DNA of 50,872 bases from Helicobacter acinonychis. Its GTDB lineage: Bacteria; Campylobacterota; Campylobacteria; Campylobacterales; Helicobacteraceae. The notes under the pieces were generated by a model that was not told the DNA's origin, did no database searches, and was given only the letters and a program-made list of their open reading frames with translations. The stretch is from positions 1-50,872 of the forward strand of contig NZ_UGIA01000002.1 in assembly GCF_900461455.1 (NCBI RefSeq), read 5' to 3'. Below, piece after piece: positions 28,581 through 38,265 of this stretch; within the stretch, counting starts at the first letter, position 1; each line of letters opens with the position of its first letter. The position numbers were made by a program, and so were the translations under genes.

Positions 28581-29798
28581 GTGCAAGATAGTGTGATTAT
28601 CCCTATTGTGGTGGCTTTTGATAACAATTATTGTATCCCAGCTGGTGTGAGCTTATATTCTATGCTAGCGAACGCTAAAACAGAGAGAGAGAGAGTAAAA
28701 CTCTTTTATAAAATCCATTGTTTAGTGGATGGTTTAAGCGCTGAAAATATAGAAAAATTAAAAGAAACTCTCGCTCCTTTTAGCGCTTTTTCTAGCGTAG
28801 AGTTTTTGGAGATTTCTACTCATAACACGCCCAAAGAAAACCAAGAAATAAAAAAGAACCAAACCATTAAAAGCGATCATTATCAAAACATTGATCCAAT
28901 AATAGCCAATAAGATTGAAGAGTTATTCACAAAACTCAGCAATTATTCTCAAAAACGCTTTTCTAAAATGATCATGTGCCGCTTGCTTTTGGCTTCCCTT
29001 TTCCCTCAATATGACAAGATGATCATGTTTGATGTGGATACTTTGTTTGTGGGCGATATTAGTGAGAGCTTTTTTATCCCCCTTGAAGCGCATTATTTTG
29101 GGGCTGTGAGAGAAAAAGATTTGATCGCTATGAATAGGAATTCGGCTAAGGATTTATACGAATTACGCCAAAGGCGAGCAAAATCTATCGGCGTCGCTAA
29201 CGCTTTCCCTAATTTAGAAGAAGCTCAAATCCTTTTTGACAACTACTTTAATGCAGGGTTTTTAGCCTTAAACTTAAAATTATGGCGTAAAGAAAATCTT
29301 GAAAACCAATTGATTGGATTTTTCATTTTGAAAAATGAAAAACTTTTATTTAACGATCAAGATGCTTTGTGTTTTGTGTGCCGTGGCAGGATTTTAGAAT
29401 TGCCTTACCCCTATAATGCCCACCCTAGCTTCCTTGACACCCCCTCATTCCCTAGCATTAAAGAAGTGTGCATGTTGCATTTTTGGGGCGATAAGCCTTG
29501 GAAAATCTTCAGCGTCTTTGGCGCGAAAAAATGGCATGAAGTTTTGATGCAAACGCCTTTTAAAGATAAATATTTTAACACTCCCTTTTTAGATCACCTC
29601 TTTAATCATATTCAAAACAAAAACAACAAACTCCGCACTTTCAACAAAGCCCTATCTTTTGTAGACAAACGGCGTTCTTTTGCATTCCTTTTGCCTAGAC
29701 TTTCTTCTAGACTCCTTATAGAATTTTTGCTTTTTAAAATCAAACAAAAAGTGAAGCGGTTGGTTAAAAAAATGCTAAAAGCATTTTCTATGATCTAA
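28581..29798 (+). CDS. GT8 glycosyltransferase copy 2, in frame, phase-on (AG)7
   Basis: A 405-residue family-8 glycosyltransferase of the LPS 1,2-glucosyl/galactosyltransferase (RfaJ) type, matching HP0208 next to mrp. The N-terminus IIPIVVAFDNNYCIPAGVSL and the metal-binding DVD in KMIMFDVDTLFVGD are family hallmarks. FNDQDALCFVCRGRILELPY and the basic amphipathic C-terminus (KIKQKVKRLVKKMLKAFSMI), which could hold it on the membrane, are also seen. I chose GTG 28581 with AAGGG upstream; a TTG two codons earlier is possible. The tract at 28682-28695 is (AG)7, which keeps the frame. It probably adds a hexose in LPS; the exact sugar and acceptor cannot be read from the sequence. Confidence 0.9.
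   Translation: MQDSVIIPIVVAFDNNYCIPAGVSLYSMLANAKTERERVKLFYKIHCLVDGLSAENIEKLKETLAPFSAFSSVEFLEISTHNTPKENQEIKKNQTIKSDHYQNIDPIIANKIEELFTKLSNYSQKRFSKMIMCRLLLASLFPQYDKMIMFDVDTLFVGDISESFFIPLEAHYFGAVREKDLIAMNRNSAKDLYELRQRRAKSIGVANAFPNLEEAQILFDNYFNAGFLALNLKLWRKENLENQLIGFFILKNEKLLFNDQDALCFVCRGRILELPYPYNAHPSFLDTPSFPSIKEVCMLHFWGDKPWKIFSVFGAKKWHEVLMQTPFKDKYFNTPFLDHLFNHIQNKNNKLRTFNKALSFVDKRRSFAFLLPRLSSRLLIEFLLFKIKQKVKRLVKKMLKAFSMI
28682..28695 (+). repeat. (AG)7 dinucleotide tract
   Basis: The slippage tract of glycosyltransferase copy 2, encoding TERERV in frame. Loss of one unit gives the off state seen in copy 1. Confidence 0.9.
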
Positions 29799-29854
29799 TC
29801 ATAAAAGAGCTTGCTTAAAGCAAGCGGTAGCTTTAAAAAAGCGATCTTTAAAAA

Positions 29855-30961
29855 TCAATGCGAGCAAGCATGCGTTTGCGTGGGTTGGATGTCCTTATTG
29901 TCGGCTAATTTTTCCTTTTCTACTTTGTCTAAAAACGTGCTTAAATCCTGCGCCATTTTTTCAAAAATCTTAGCGCTCACGCTAGTAGGGTGAGAGATCA
30001 CAATCGGTTCGCCCCTATCCCCCCCTAAACGCACTTTAGGCTCTAAAGGGAGCTTGGCTAAAATCTGCGTATTATAAGCTTCTAGTAATTCTTTCATAGA
30101 ATTTGATCCAAAAATCTCGCTCTCTTTCTTGCAATGCTCACACACAAAATTCCCCATATTTTCTACAATGCCTGCAATAGGAATGTGTAGTTTTTTAAAC
30201 ATATCCAAACTCCGTTTAGCGTCATCTAAACTCACGATTTGGGGCGTAGTAACGGTGATCCCTGCACTTAATGGCACGGCTTGGGCTAGAGTGAGTTGCG
30301 CATCGCCTGTTCCTGGGGGCATATCCACCACCAACACATCTAAATCCCCCCAAATAATATCGCTTATCATCTGCTCAATCGCTCGCATGAGCATAGGTCC
30401 TCTCCAAATGAGGCTTTGCCCTTCCTCATATAAAAGCCCCATGCTCATTACAGAAACGCCAAAAGCCTTTAAAGGAATGAGTTTTTTACCGCTGGGATCA
30501 GTGATCACATCAGCGTTTTGCAAGCCCATCATTCTAGGGATATTAGGCCCATACACATCAGCGTCCAATAACCCCACTTTTTGATTCAAATTCGCTAAAG
30601 CGATGCTTAAATTCACGCTAGTTGTACTTTTACCCACACCGCCCTTACCAGAGCTTACCATGACCACATGCTTGATATTTTTAGCCAAATTTTTGGTAGC
30701 GGACTTTGGGGCTTGCGGTTTGGGTGGGGTTTTAATATCTAAATTCAAAGCTTTCACGCCCATCTCTTGCATCGCTTTGGAGATATTTTCTCTTAAAATC
30801 GCGCTCGTTTCTTCAGAGCTTGAGGGGATTTCTATTAAAAGCCCTAATTGATTGTCATGCAAAGTGATGTTTTTAACAAAACCAAAGCTGACAATATCCT
30901 TTTCAAAATTAGGGTAGATAATCGTTTTTAACGCATTTAAGACATCTTCTTGTGTGAGCAT
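29855..30961 (-). CDS. mrp: Mrp/ApbC-family iron-sulfur carrier ATPase
   Basis: A 368-residue P-loop protein that carries and transfers Fe-S clusters in the cytosol. Residues 1-90 form the MIP18/DUF59 domain ([20 protein letters not shown]). The deviant Walker A is [20 protein letters not shown], followed by [17 protein letters not shown] and [17 protein letters not shown]. The CxxC that binds the cluster in the dimer is seen in [15 protein letters not shown]. The C-terminus is TQTHACSH, and its last codons lie within the duplicated segment. It matches HP0207. Confidence 0.95.
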   Translation of the reverse strand: MLTQEDVLNALKTIIYPNFEKDIVSFGFVKNITLHDNQLGLLIEIPSSSEETSAILRENISKAMQEMGVKALNLDIKTPPKPQAPKSATKNLAKNIKHVVMVSSGKGGVGKSTTSVNLSIALANLNQKVGLLDADVYGPNIPRMMGLQNADVITDPSGKKLIPLKAFGVSVMSMGLLYEEGQSLIWRGPMLMRAIEQMISDIIWGDLDVLVVDMPPGTGDAQLTLAQAVPLSAGITVTTPQIVSLDDAKRSLDMFKKLHIPIAGIVENMGNFVCEHCKKESEIFGSNSMKELLEAYNTQILAKLPLEPKVRLGGDRGEPIVISHPTSVSAKIFEKMAQDLSTFLDKVEKEKLADNKDIQPTQTHACSH

Positions 30962-31064
30962 TTTAATCCTTAGAATGATTTAAGGCTTCTTTATAGCATG
31001 TTTTGTTTAATTTTGCATTATAAATTGATGCATTGTCAAAAATTTGCCTTAAATGAGTTTGTGC

Positions 31065-31070
31065 TATATT
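31065..31070 (+). promoter_or_regulatory. -10 box of the OLD-family gene; decides its start
   Basis: TATATT ends eight bases before the first ATG (31078). Transcription should begin at about 31077, leaving that ATG almost without leader. The second ATG at 31099 has GGGGCAAGG upstream and is the better start. Confidence 0.5.
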
Positions 31071-31098
31071 AAGTAGCATGAAAAGAAAGGGGCAAGGC

Positions 31099-34000
31099 AT
31101 GAAACTTTATAAGCGTGTTTTGAAATTGTGCAATTTTAGGAATTTGAGTAAAAATTCAGAATTGCTTTTAAATTCAGATTTTGAAAACAAGCATGGGGGG
31201 TTAGTGATTTTAGTGGGGGAAAATAATGTCGGCAAAAGCAATGTTTTAGAGGCTTTGAAGTTATTTGATGGTATGGATGTTAAACTTTGTAGTGAGGAAG
31301 ATGATTTCAAACTCCTTGAAAATAAAGACACTATTTTAAGCTTGGAAGAAGAAACAAGCTTTAATAATAAAACCACAGATTTTTCTTGCGTGGATTTGAA
31401 AATCCAATTTAAAGAAATTAACGAAGAAGTAAAGGAATTATCAAAAATATTAATCATCTACCCTTTTAGTGTTTTTATAGGGGGTTTTATAAGTCTCATC
31501 ATGTCTTATGGTACATTAGATTCGTTTTTAAAATTCTACAAAGAAAAATCAAAATTGAGCGAATTTGCAAAAGAAAAATCAAAATTGAGCGAATTTGCAA
31601 CTAGACAAGCCAACAATCTGCTTTTCAAAGAATTAATTAAACATTTAAGTGGTAATAATCAATTGGTTAAAAATTTTTGTCAGTGTATAAGAGAAATTAT
31701 AGAATACAACGCTCCTAATAGAGAATACAAACCCAATCAATTTTTTGTAATAGGGGAAGGCAAACAAAAACAATTAGTAAAAATTTATTCTTATTTAAAA
31801 GAACTTAGCGAAAGAGAAATTGAACCAAAAGATATGGGAACCATCTTAAAAAAGATAGAGAGTTTAGATAAATTTTTTAAAACTACTGACTCTAATGAAA
31901 AATTTGCACCAAAAATTGAAGTTTTACAAAATGTACAATCTCAAGAAAGATTATCAGAGTTGGTTAAGGATATTATTAAAGAGATAGATAAAAAATACCC
32001 TATCAATGAAAATTTTAAGAAACAATTTGAGCGGTTTGAATCAAATATCAATATACATGATAACATACATGATAAAAGAAAAAAGGATTTTGAGCGAAAA
32101 AAAGAGCTGTGGATCCAAGAAATTGAACACCACTGCAAAAATCAAAAAACGCTAGATCCTAATTTAAATTATGATGTTTTGCTGAATAATATCCAACAAA
32201 TATGCAAAAAATATGTAGCAAGTCATGTTACTAATGATATATCTAAAGATATTAAATACATGATGTGTCAGTTTTATTTGAAACAGATAGACTTATTATT
32301 CAATTCAGAAATTAAGCGACACAGAGACAGGAATTTTTTTGAATCAGCAAGAAAATCTCTTTGGGAGACTATAAAAACTTTAGATGAAAAAAGCAACGCT
32401 CATTTGTTCCCTAAAAATATTGATGAAATCAAAAAAAAATTTGAAGCAAACAAGGAAAAATTCAAACAAAGTAAAAATTATTCTGAGTTCGCAGAGCATT
32501 GCCGAGAGTGTAACCCTTATACAGCGTTTCAACACTTACATTTCCCTTTAAGCGGTGGTTTATCTTATGAATTTGATAAACTCGTGCCAATCGTTAAAGA
32601 ATATAAAGAGCTAAAAATCACAGATAATGACCTTGAGACTACATTATTGACTTGTATTGATTATTCTTCCCCTTCTGAATTTAACCAATCGGATTGGTTC
32701 TTTAGAAATTCATTGTTTAGGAAAATGGACTTTCACCCCAATACAATTTGGGATACTTTTGGGAGAATTTTAAATTATAAAAATTTTAATCAAAAAAACT
32801 TAAAATATGAGCAAGGGTTAGAAATAATGTTTGATAAAAATAATGATTTAGAAATTTATTCTATTTATAATAAATCGTTCAATATCCCTAAAAAATACTT
32901 GCAAGAAATAGACCAAGAATTACTAAAAGAAATTAAACAATCAAAATATCCTTTTCAAATTCAAATAAAAGGTGAGTGTGATAATGATATATGTCAACTT
33001 GAATTTTTTAATGATAAAAGCTCTCTTTTATTTAAGGTAAATTTTACAGAAATATTAGAAAATATTGCAGAAATTTTAGAATACAACTTGCAATTAAAAA
33101 TGGATTCTTTAATCACAAAAGAATTTAACAGACTTTTAGCGATCGCTCAAGACGAGCGTCAAGATAGTTACCCATTAAAAATTCGTGTCGGACACAACAA
33201 GAAGCTTTTTAGAGAGAAATATACGGCATATGAAATGAAACTTGAAGTTTATGATTGCAGAAAATCCCACGAGCAAAATAAACCAATCATCTTAAGCCAG
33301 CAAAGCACCGGTTTTCAATGAGCGTTTAATTTCATGTTTGGTTTTCTCTATAATGTGGGATCAAGTTTTAGTTTTAACAATAATATTATTTATGTCATGG
33401 ACGAACCAGCCACTCATTTAAGCGTGCCAGCCAAAAAAGAATTCAGGAAGTTTTTAAAAGAATACGCTCATCAAAATAATGTTACCCTTATCCTAGCCAC
33501 CCATGACCCCTTTTTAGTGGATACAGATCATTTAGATGAAATAAGGATTGTAGAAAAAGAAATAAAAGGCTCTGCGATTAAGAATAACTTTAATTATTCC
33601 CTAAATAATGCACGCAGAGACTCCGATGCCCTAGATAAAATCAAGCGCTCTTTAGGGGTGGGTCAGCATGTTTTTTGCGACCCTAAAAAACACCGAATCA
33701 TCTTTGTGGAAGGCATCACGGATTATTGTTATTTGAGCGCTTTTAAATTGTATTTCAATAAGCGAGAATACAAAAAACGCCCCATTGATTTCACTTTCTT
33801 ACCCATTTCAGGGCTTAAAAACGATTCAAACGAGATGAAAGAAACCATTCAAAAACTCCTTGAGCTAGATAATAGACCCATTGTTTTGATAGATGATGAT
33901 AGAAAAGATGATGCTGACCAGCAAGCAACTAGCGAACAATTTAAAGAAGCTAATGAAAGAATGGGAAATTCTATCATAATCCTACAACTCTCACAATGCG

Positions 34001-34224
34001 ATAAAAAATTCAAGCAAATTGAAGATTTGTTCAGTGAACACGATAAAAAAGAATACGCCCAAAGCAAGCGTATGGAATTAGCCATAGCTTTTAAAACAAG
34101 GCTTTTGCATAGCAAAAAAGATGCGATAGAAGGCGAAACAAAAGATAATTTTTCATGCTTATTTGAATGGATAAAAGAAAAAACGCAACGACTCAAACGA
34201 TCAAAAAAGGATAATAAAATTTGA
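31099..34224 (+). CDS. OLD-family ATPase/TOPRIM nuclease, in-frame TGA at the ABC signature
   Basis: A predicted 1041-residue overcoming-lysogenization-defect type protein. Walker A is LVGENNVGKSNVLEAL (near residue 35). A long helical and coiled-coil insert follows. The ABC signature region is LSQQSTGFQ, then a TGA at 33319, then AFNFMFGFLYNVGSSFSFNN. Walker B is IIYVMDEPATHLS, and the His switch is ILATHDPFLVDTDH. The TOPRIM part follows: HRIIFVEGITDYCYLSAF (Glu) and PIVLIDDDRKDDAD (the DxD acids). The frame is the same on both sides of the TGA, and a Trp (TGG) fits there, so this is one substitution. Such proteins are DNA nucleases, several used in phage defence. If the TGA is real, the ATPase is cut before Walker B and inactive; a restart at ATG 33334 would give only the C-terminal part. 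It is divergent from mrp. Confidence 0.8.
31540..31599 (+). repeat. 30-bp tandem duplication in the OLD-family gene
   Basis: Two identical 30-bp units in frame encode KEKSKLSEFA twice. They lie in the helical insert after Walker A. The copies show no substitutions, so the duplication is recent or kept uniform. Confidence 0.9.
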
Positions 34225-34263
34225 TTATAATACCCCACAAATATTACTAGCGAAAGGATTTTG

Positions 34264-34647
34264 ATGTTTAAAAAAATGTGTTTGAGCTTGCTGGCTATAA
34301 GCGGTGTTTATTTGGGGGCGAAGGATTTGGATTTTAAGTTGGATTATCGCGCGACTGGGGGGAAATTGGTAGGGAAAATGACGGATTCTAGTCTTTTAAG
34401 CATCACTTCTATGAATGATGAACCGGTTGTGATTAAAAATCTCATTGTCAATAGAGGAAATTCATGCGAAGCGACTAAAAAAGTGGAGCCAAAATTGAGC
34501 AAGAAGTTTAAAAAAGAAAAGCTTTTTAACCATGAATTAAAATATTCGCAACAGATTTTTTATCGCCTGAATTGCAAGCCTAATCAATTGCTAGAAATTA
34601 AAATCATCACGGACAAGGGCGAGTATTACCACAAATTTTCTCAATAA
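34264..34647 (+). CDS. Small secreted protein of 127 residues, unknown function
   Basis: It starts MFKKMCLSLLAISGVYLGA, a signal peptide with likely cleavage before KDLDFKLDYRATG. The mature protein of about 108 residues is basic, with two Cys (NRGNSCEATKK and YRLNCKPNQLLE) that could form a disulfide in the periplasm. I chose ATG 34264, five bases after AAAGGA, over the TTG one codon before. It converges with asd, leaving six bases between the stops. By position it is HP1188-like. No enzyme motif is seen. Confidence 0.75.
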   Translation: MFKKMCLSLLAISGVYLGAKDLDFKLDYRATGGKLVGKMTDSSLLSITSMNDEPVVIKNLIVNRGNSCEATKKVEPKLSKKFKKEKLFNHELKYSQQIFYRLNCKPNQLLEIKIITDKGEYYHKFSQ

Positions 34648-34653
34648 AGCCTA

Positions 34654-35694
34654 TCAAGCGTTTTTAATGTAATGCAAAGCGATTTTGAGTGCATTGGTGG
34701 CTGCCCCCACTCTTAGTTGATCTGCCACACAAAAGCCGTGCAAAGTTTTCTTGTCAAACAAATCCTTTCTCAAGCGCCCTATAAAGGTGGTATCAGTGTT
34801 ACTCGCTTTTAAAGGCGTGGGGTAAAGATTATGGCTAGGGTCATCGCAAACAACCACGCTAGGGGCATTTTTTAGCACTTCATAGACTTCTTTAAGATCA
34901 AATTCTTTTTCAAAAGTGATACTCAAACTCTCGCTATGACTCCTTAATACCGGCACGCGCACGCAAGTCGCGCTGATAGGGAAATCCACGCCCATGATCT
35001 TATGGGTTTCGTGCACCATTTTTAGCTCTTCTTTAGTGTAGCCATTCTCCTTAAAAGCATCAATATGAGCGATCGCATTAAAAGCAATTGGATAAGCGAA
35101 AGCCTCCGCTTGCAAGACTTGGTTTAGATCGATAGTGGGGTCTTTTTCTAAACATTCTAAAGCGGTTTTTAGCTCTCTTTTCAAGCTCTCTATCCCCTTA
35201 TTCCCTGCCCCACTTACGGCTTGATAAGTGCTAACCACCACGCTTTTTATCTTAAAATGAAGGTGCAAGGGGTTTAAGATTTGCGTCATTTGAATGGTAG
35301 AGCAATTGGGGTTAGCGATGATATTTAAGGGAGCGTTAAAAATTTCTTTGGCGTTGATTTCAGGCACGACTAAAGGCACTTTTTTATCCAACCTAAAAAA
35401 ACTCGTGTTATCGATCACTAAAGAAGTTTTTGAAGCACTTGTGGCAAACTCTTCGCTCACGCTCCCCCCAGCGCTAAAAAAGGCGATGTCTATCTTTTCT
35501 TTTTCAAAAACCTCATGCATGGTTTCTAAAATTTCATAATCTTTATTGAACGCTTTGATCTTTTTACCGGCACTTCTAACGCTAGCGAGCGGGACAAACT
35601 TTTTAATAGGGAAAGAAGAATTTTCTAAACCCTTAATTAACTCTTGCCCTACCGCCCCACTAGCTCCAACAATGGCGATATTATAAGTCTTCAT
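34654..35694 (-). CDS. asd: Aspartate-semialdehyde dehydrogenase
   Basis: A 346-residue NADPH enzyme of the lysine, threonine, methionine and diaminopimelate pathways, so it also feeds peptidoglycan synthesis. The N-terminus [20 protein letters not shown] is the nucleotide-binding Rossmann motif. The catalytic Cys is in [17 protein letters not shown], with [19 protein letters not shown] and [18 protein letters not shown] after it. The frame extends to 35715, but ATG 35694 gives the conserved start and overlaps the hisS end by 14 bases. Confidence 0.95.
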   Translation of the reverse strand: MKTYNIAIVGASGAVGQELIKGLENSSFPIKKFVPLASVRSAGKKIKAFNKDYEILETMHEVFEKEKIDIAFFSAGGSVSEEFATSASKTSLVIDNTSFFRLDKKVPLVVPEINAKEIFNAPLNIIANPNCSTIQMTQILNPLHLHFKIKSVVVSTYQAVSGAGNKGIESLKRELKTALECLEKDPTIDLNQVLQAEAFAYPIAFNAIAHIDAFKENGYTKEELKMVHETHKIMGVDFPISATCVRVPVLRSHSESLSITFEKEFDLKEVYEVLKNAPSVVVCDDPSHNLYPTPLKASNTDTTFIGRLRKDLFDKKTLHGFCVADQLRVGAATNALKIALHYIKNA

Positions 35695-37009
35695 CGTTTT
35701 CTCCAATGATTTCAAGGGCTTTTAAAAAGCTCAAACAATTCAGTTGCATGCCTGAATGCATGTTTTTTAAGCTTAAAGTTTCGCTTTTAAATTCTTCTTC
35801 GCCAATGATGGCCACAAACTCATGCCCCTTATGGTTAGCATAAGAAAAGGGTTTTTTGATTTTTTGGGCTTCTGGATAGACTTCGCTAAAAATACCGCTT
35901 TGTCTTAAAGACTCCGCCAAGCGGTTTGCATAAGAAAAATATTCTTCATTCATGCAAGCGATTAGCACTTTAGCTTGTGTGGAACGCTCATCTAATAATT
36001 GCATTCCACTTAAAGCCACAATCAATCTATCAATCCCAATAGAAGCCCCCACCCCTTGCAAATCTTCTTTAGAAAAATTTTTAGTCAAATGATCATAACG
36101 ACCCCCTGAACACACGCTCCCTAAAGACTTCATGTCATTAAGCGTGGTTTCATACACAATCCCTGTATAATACCCTAAGCCCCTAGCGATAGAAAAATCA
36201 ATCTTATACAGGTTTTGAGAAATTTGTAAATCCCCTAGCAATTGGTATAGTTTTTCTAAATCCTGTATGCCCTTTTTTAGATTTTCATTACAGTCTTTCA
36301 AATAAGCAATTTTTTCAAAAAATTCCGCATGGCTTAAATCGTCTTGCTTGATTTGAACCATTTCTAAAAGCCCTTTAATGGTGTTTGGATTTAAATCGCA
36401 CTCTTTTTTTAATTCTTCTTCAACCCCATTTAAGCCAATCTTTTCTAATTTATCCACAATGCGCAACACTCCAGTCACTTGAGAAATGCCAAAATATTCG
36501 CATATCCCATTCAAAATTTTCCTGTGATTGATAGAGACGCAAAAATCTTCTAAATCCAAAGCTTTTAAGGAAGCGATAACCACTTGGATGATCTCAGCAT
36601 CGCACACCAAACTCTCGCTCCCTATAAAATCAAAATCGCATTGCGTGAATTCTCTATAACGCCCTTTTTGTGCCCTCTCACCCCTAAAGACATTGCCTAT
36701 GGCGTAGCGTTTAAAGGGCATTCCTAACGTTTGATGGTACAAAGAGACAAAGCGCGCTAATGGCACGGTCAAATCAAACCTTAAAGCCACATCCCTACCC
36801 CCATGATCTTTAAAGCGATAAATCTCTTTTTGAATATCGCTACTCGCATCAGGTAATAGCGTTTCAGCGTATTCCAAATGAGGGGTTTCAATCGGCACAA
36901 AACCAAAACTTTGAAAAACAACTGAAACTTTAGAAAGCAACTGAGCCTTTTGTATCGCATCTTTAGGCAAGCGGTCTTTAAACCCACTCAACACTTTAGG
37001 GGTAATCAT
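35681..37009 (-). CDS. hisS: Histidyl-tRNA synthetase
   Basis: A 442-residue class II synthetase that charges tRNA-His. Motif 2 is [20 protein letters not shown], and the His-specific signatures are [11 protein letters not shown] and [25 protein letters not shown] is motif 3. The C-terminal anticodon-binding domain runs from about residue 345. It is divergent from waaF by about 60 bases and overlaps asd downstream. Confidence 0.96.
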   Translation of the reverse strand: MITPKVLSGFKDRLPKDAIQKAQLLSKVSVVFQSFGFVPIETPHLEYAETLLPDASSDIQKEIYRFKDHGGRDVALRFDLTVPLARFVSLYHQTLGMPFKRYAIGNVFRGERAQKGRYREFTQCDFDFIGSESLVCDAEIIQVVIASLKALDLEDFCVSINHRKILNGICEYFGISQVTGVLRIVDKLEKIGLNGVEEELKKECDLNPNTIKGLLEMVQIKQDDLSHAEFFEKIAYLKDCNENLKKGIQDLEKLYQLLGDLQISQNLYKIDFSIARGLGYYTGIVYETTLNDMKSLGSVCSGGRYDHLTKNFSKEDLQGVGASIGIDRLIVALSGMQLLDERSTQAKVLIACMNEEYFSYANRLAESLRQSGIFSEVYPEAQKIKKPFSYANHKGHEFVAIIGEEEFKSETLSLKNMHSGMQLNCLSFLKALEIIGENDEDL

Positions 37010-37070
37010 TCCATTTCCTTGTATTTGTATGTTAAAATTTTAGCTTAAAATCTTTAAAAAAGGGCTATTG

Positions 37071-38120
37071 ATGAGCGTAAGTGCACCCAAACGCATGCGC
37101 ATTTTATTGCGTTTGCCTAATTGGCTGGGCGATGGGGTGATGGCAAGCTCGCTTTTTTACACCCTTAAAAACCACTACCCTAACGCGCATTTTATCTTAG
37201 TGGGTCCAAAAATCACTTGCGAACTTTTCAAAAAAGATGAGCAAATAGAAGCCGTTTTCATAGACGACACCAAAAAATCCTTTTTTAGGTTATCAGCCAC
37301 CTACAAACTCGCTCAAAAAATAGGGCGTTGCGATATGGCCATCGCTTTAAACAACCATTTTTATTCCGCTTTTTTGCTCTATGCGACAAAAACGCCTATT
37401 CGCATCGGTTTTGCCCAATTTTTTCGTTCTTTTTTCCTTAGCCATGCAATAACTGTTGCCCCCAAAGAGTATCATCAAGTGGAAAAATATTGCTTTTTGT
37501 TTTCACAATTTTTAAAAAAAGAATTAGATAAAAAAAGCGTTTTACCCTTAAAACTAGCCTTTAACCTTCCCACTCACACCCCAAACACCCCTAAAAAAAT
37601 CGGCTTCAACCCTAGTGCAAGCTATGGGAGCGCTAAAAGGTGGTTAGCTTCTTATTACGCTGAAGTCGCTGCTATTTTGTTAGAAAAAGGGTATGAAATT
37701 TATTTTTTTGGGGCTAAAGAAGATGCTATCGTTTCTGAAGAAATTTTAAAGTCCATTAAAGGCTTGTTGAAAAACCCCTTATTATTTCATAACGCTTATA
37801 ATCTGTGTGGGAAAACCAGCATTGAAGAATTAATAGAGCGCATCGCTACTTTAGATTTATTCATCACTAATGATAGCGGTCCTATGCATGTGGCTACTGG
37901 CACACAAACCCCCTTAATCGCTCTTTTTGGCCCCACTAATGAAAAAGAGACTAGCCCCTATAAAGCCCAAAAAGCCATTGTATTAAACCATCATTTAAGC
38001 TGTTCGCCTTGCAAAAAACGAGTCTGCCCCTTAAAGAATGGAAGAAACCATTTGTGCATGAAATCCATCACGCCCCTTGAAGTTATTCAAGCCGCCTCTA
38101 CTCTTTTACAAGAAAGTTAA
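37071..38120 (+). CDS. waaF: ADP-heptose:LPS heptosyltransferase II
   Basis: A 349-residue family-9 glycosyltransferase that adds the second heptose to the inner LPS core at the cytoplasmic face. The N-terminus ILLRLPNWLGDGVMASSLFY holds the family start with the catalytic Asp. NPSASYGSAKRWLASYYAEV and FITNDSGPMHVATGTQTPLI with ALFGPTNEKETSPY form the ADP-heptose site. ATG 37071 is preferred to the TTG one codon before. It matches HP1191. Confidence 0.94.
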   Translation: MSVSAPKRMRILLRLPNWLGDGVMASSLFYTLKNHYPNAHFILVGPKITCELFKKDEQIEAVFIDDTKKSFFRLSATYKLAQKIGRCDMAIALNNHFYSAFLLYATKTPIRIGFAQFFRSFFLSHAITVAPKEYHQVEKYCFLFSQFLKKELDKKSVLPLKLAFNLPTHTPNTPKKIGFNPSASYGSAKRWLASYYAEVAAILLEKGYEIYFFGAKEDAIVSEEILKSIKGLLKNPLLFHNAYNLCGKTSIEELIERIATLDLFITNDSGPMHVATGTQTPLIALFGPTNEKETSPYKAQKAIVLNHHLSCSPCKKRVCPLKNGRNHLCMKSITPLEVIQAASTLLQES

Positions 38121-38229
38121 ACGCCTTTTTTAGAAACACAACTATATCGAACAAAAATTAAAAAATCTGTATACGAAAAATTTAAAAAGTAGTAAAAATT
38201 GATAGAATTGATAAAGTGGGTTTAAAGAA

Positions 38230-38246
38230 AGCGTTTTTTAAACGCT
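38230..38246 (-). terminator. Terminator of the tandem-repeat secreted protein gene
   Basis: On the minus strand AGCGTTT and AAACGCT form a 7-bp stem with an AAA loop, followed by TTCTTT. It lies 20 bases after the stop codon at 38266. Confidence 0.65.
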
Positions 38247-38265
38247 CCCCTTAGATTTAAAGCCC

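Larger units (their letters stand above)
28491..29869. repeat. Duplicated 1.38-kb segment, parental copy
   Basis: It spans the putP 3' end, the whole glycosyltransferase and the mrp 3' end, and matches 17371-18748 in direct orientation. It is parental because both edge sequences continue here into complete genes (putP on the left, mrp on the right). Confidence 0.95.
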
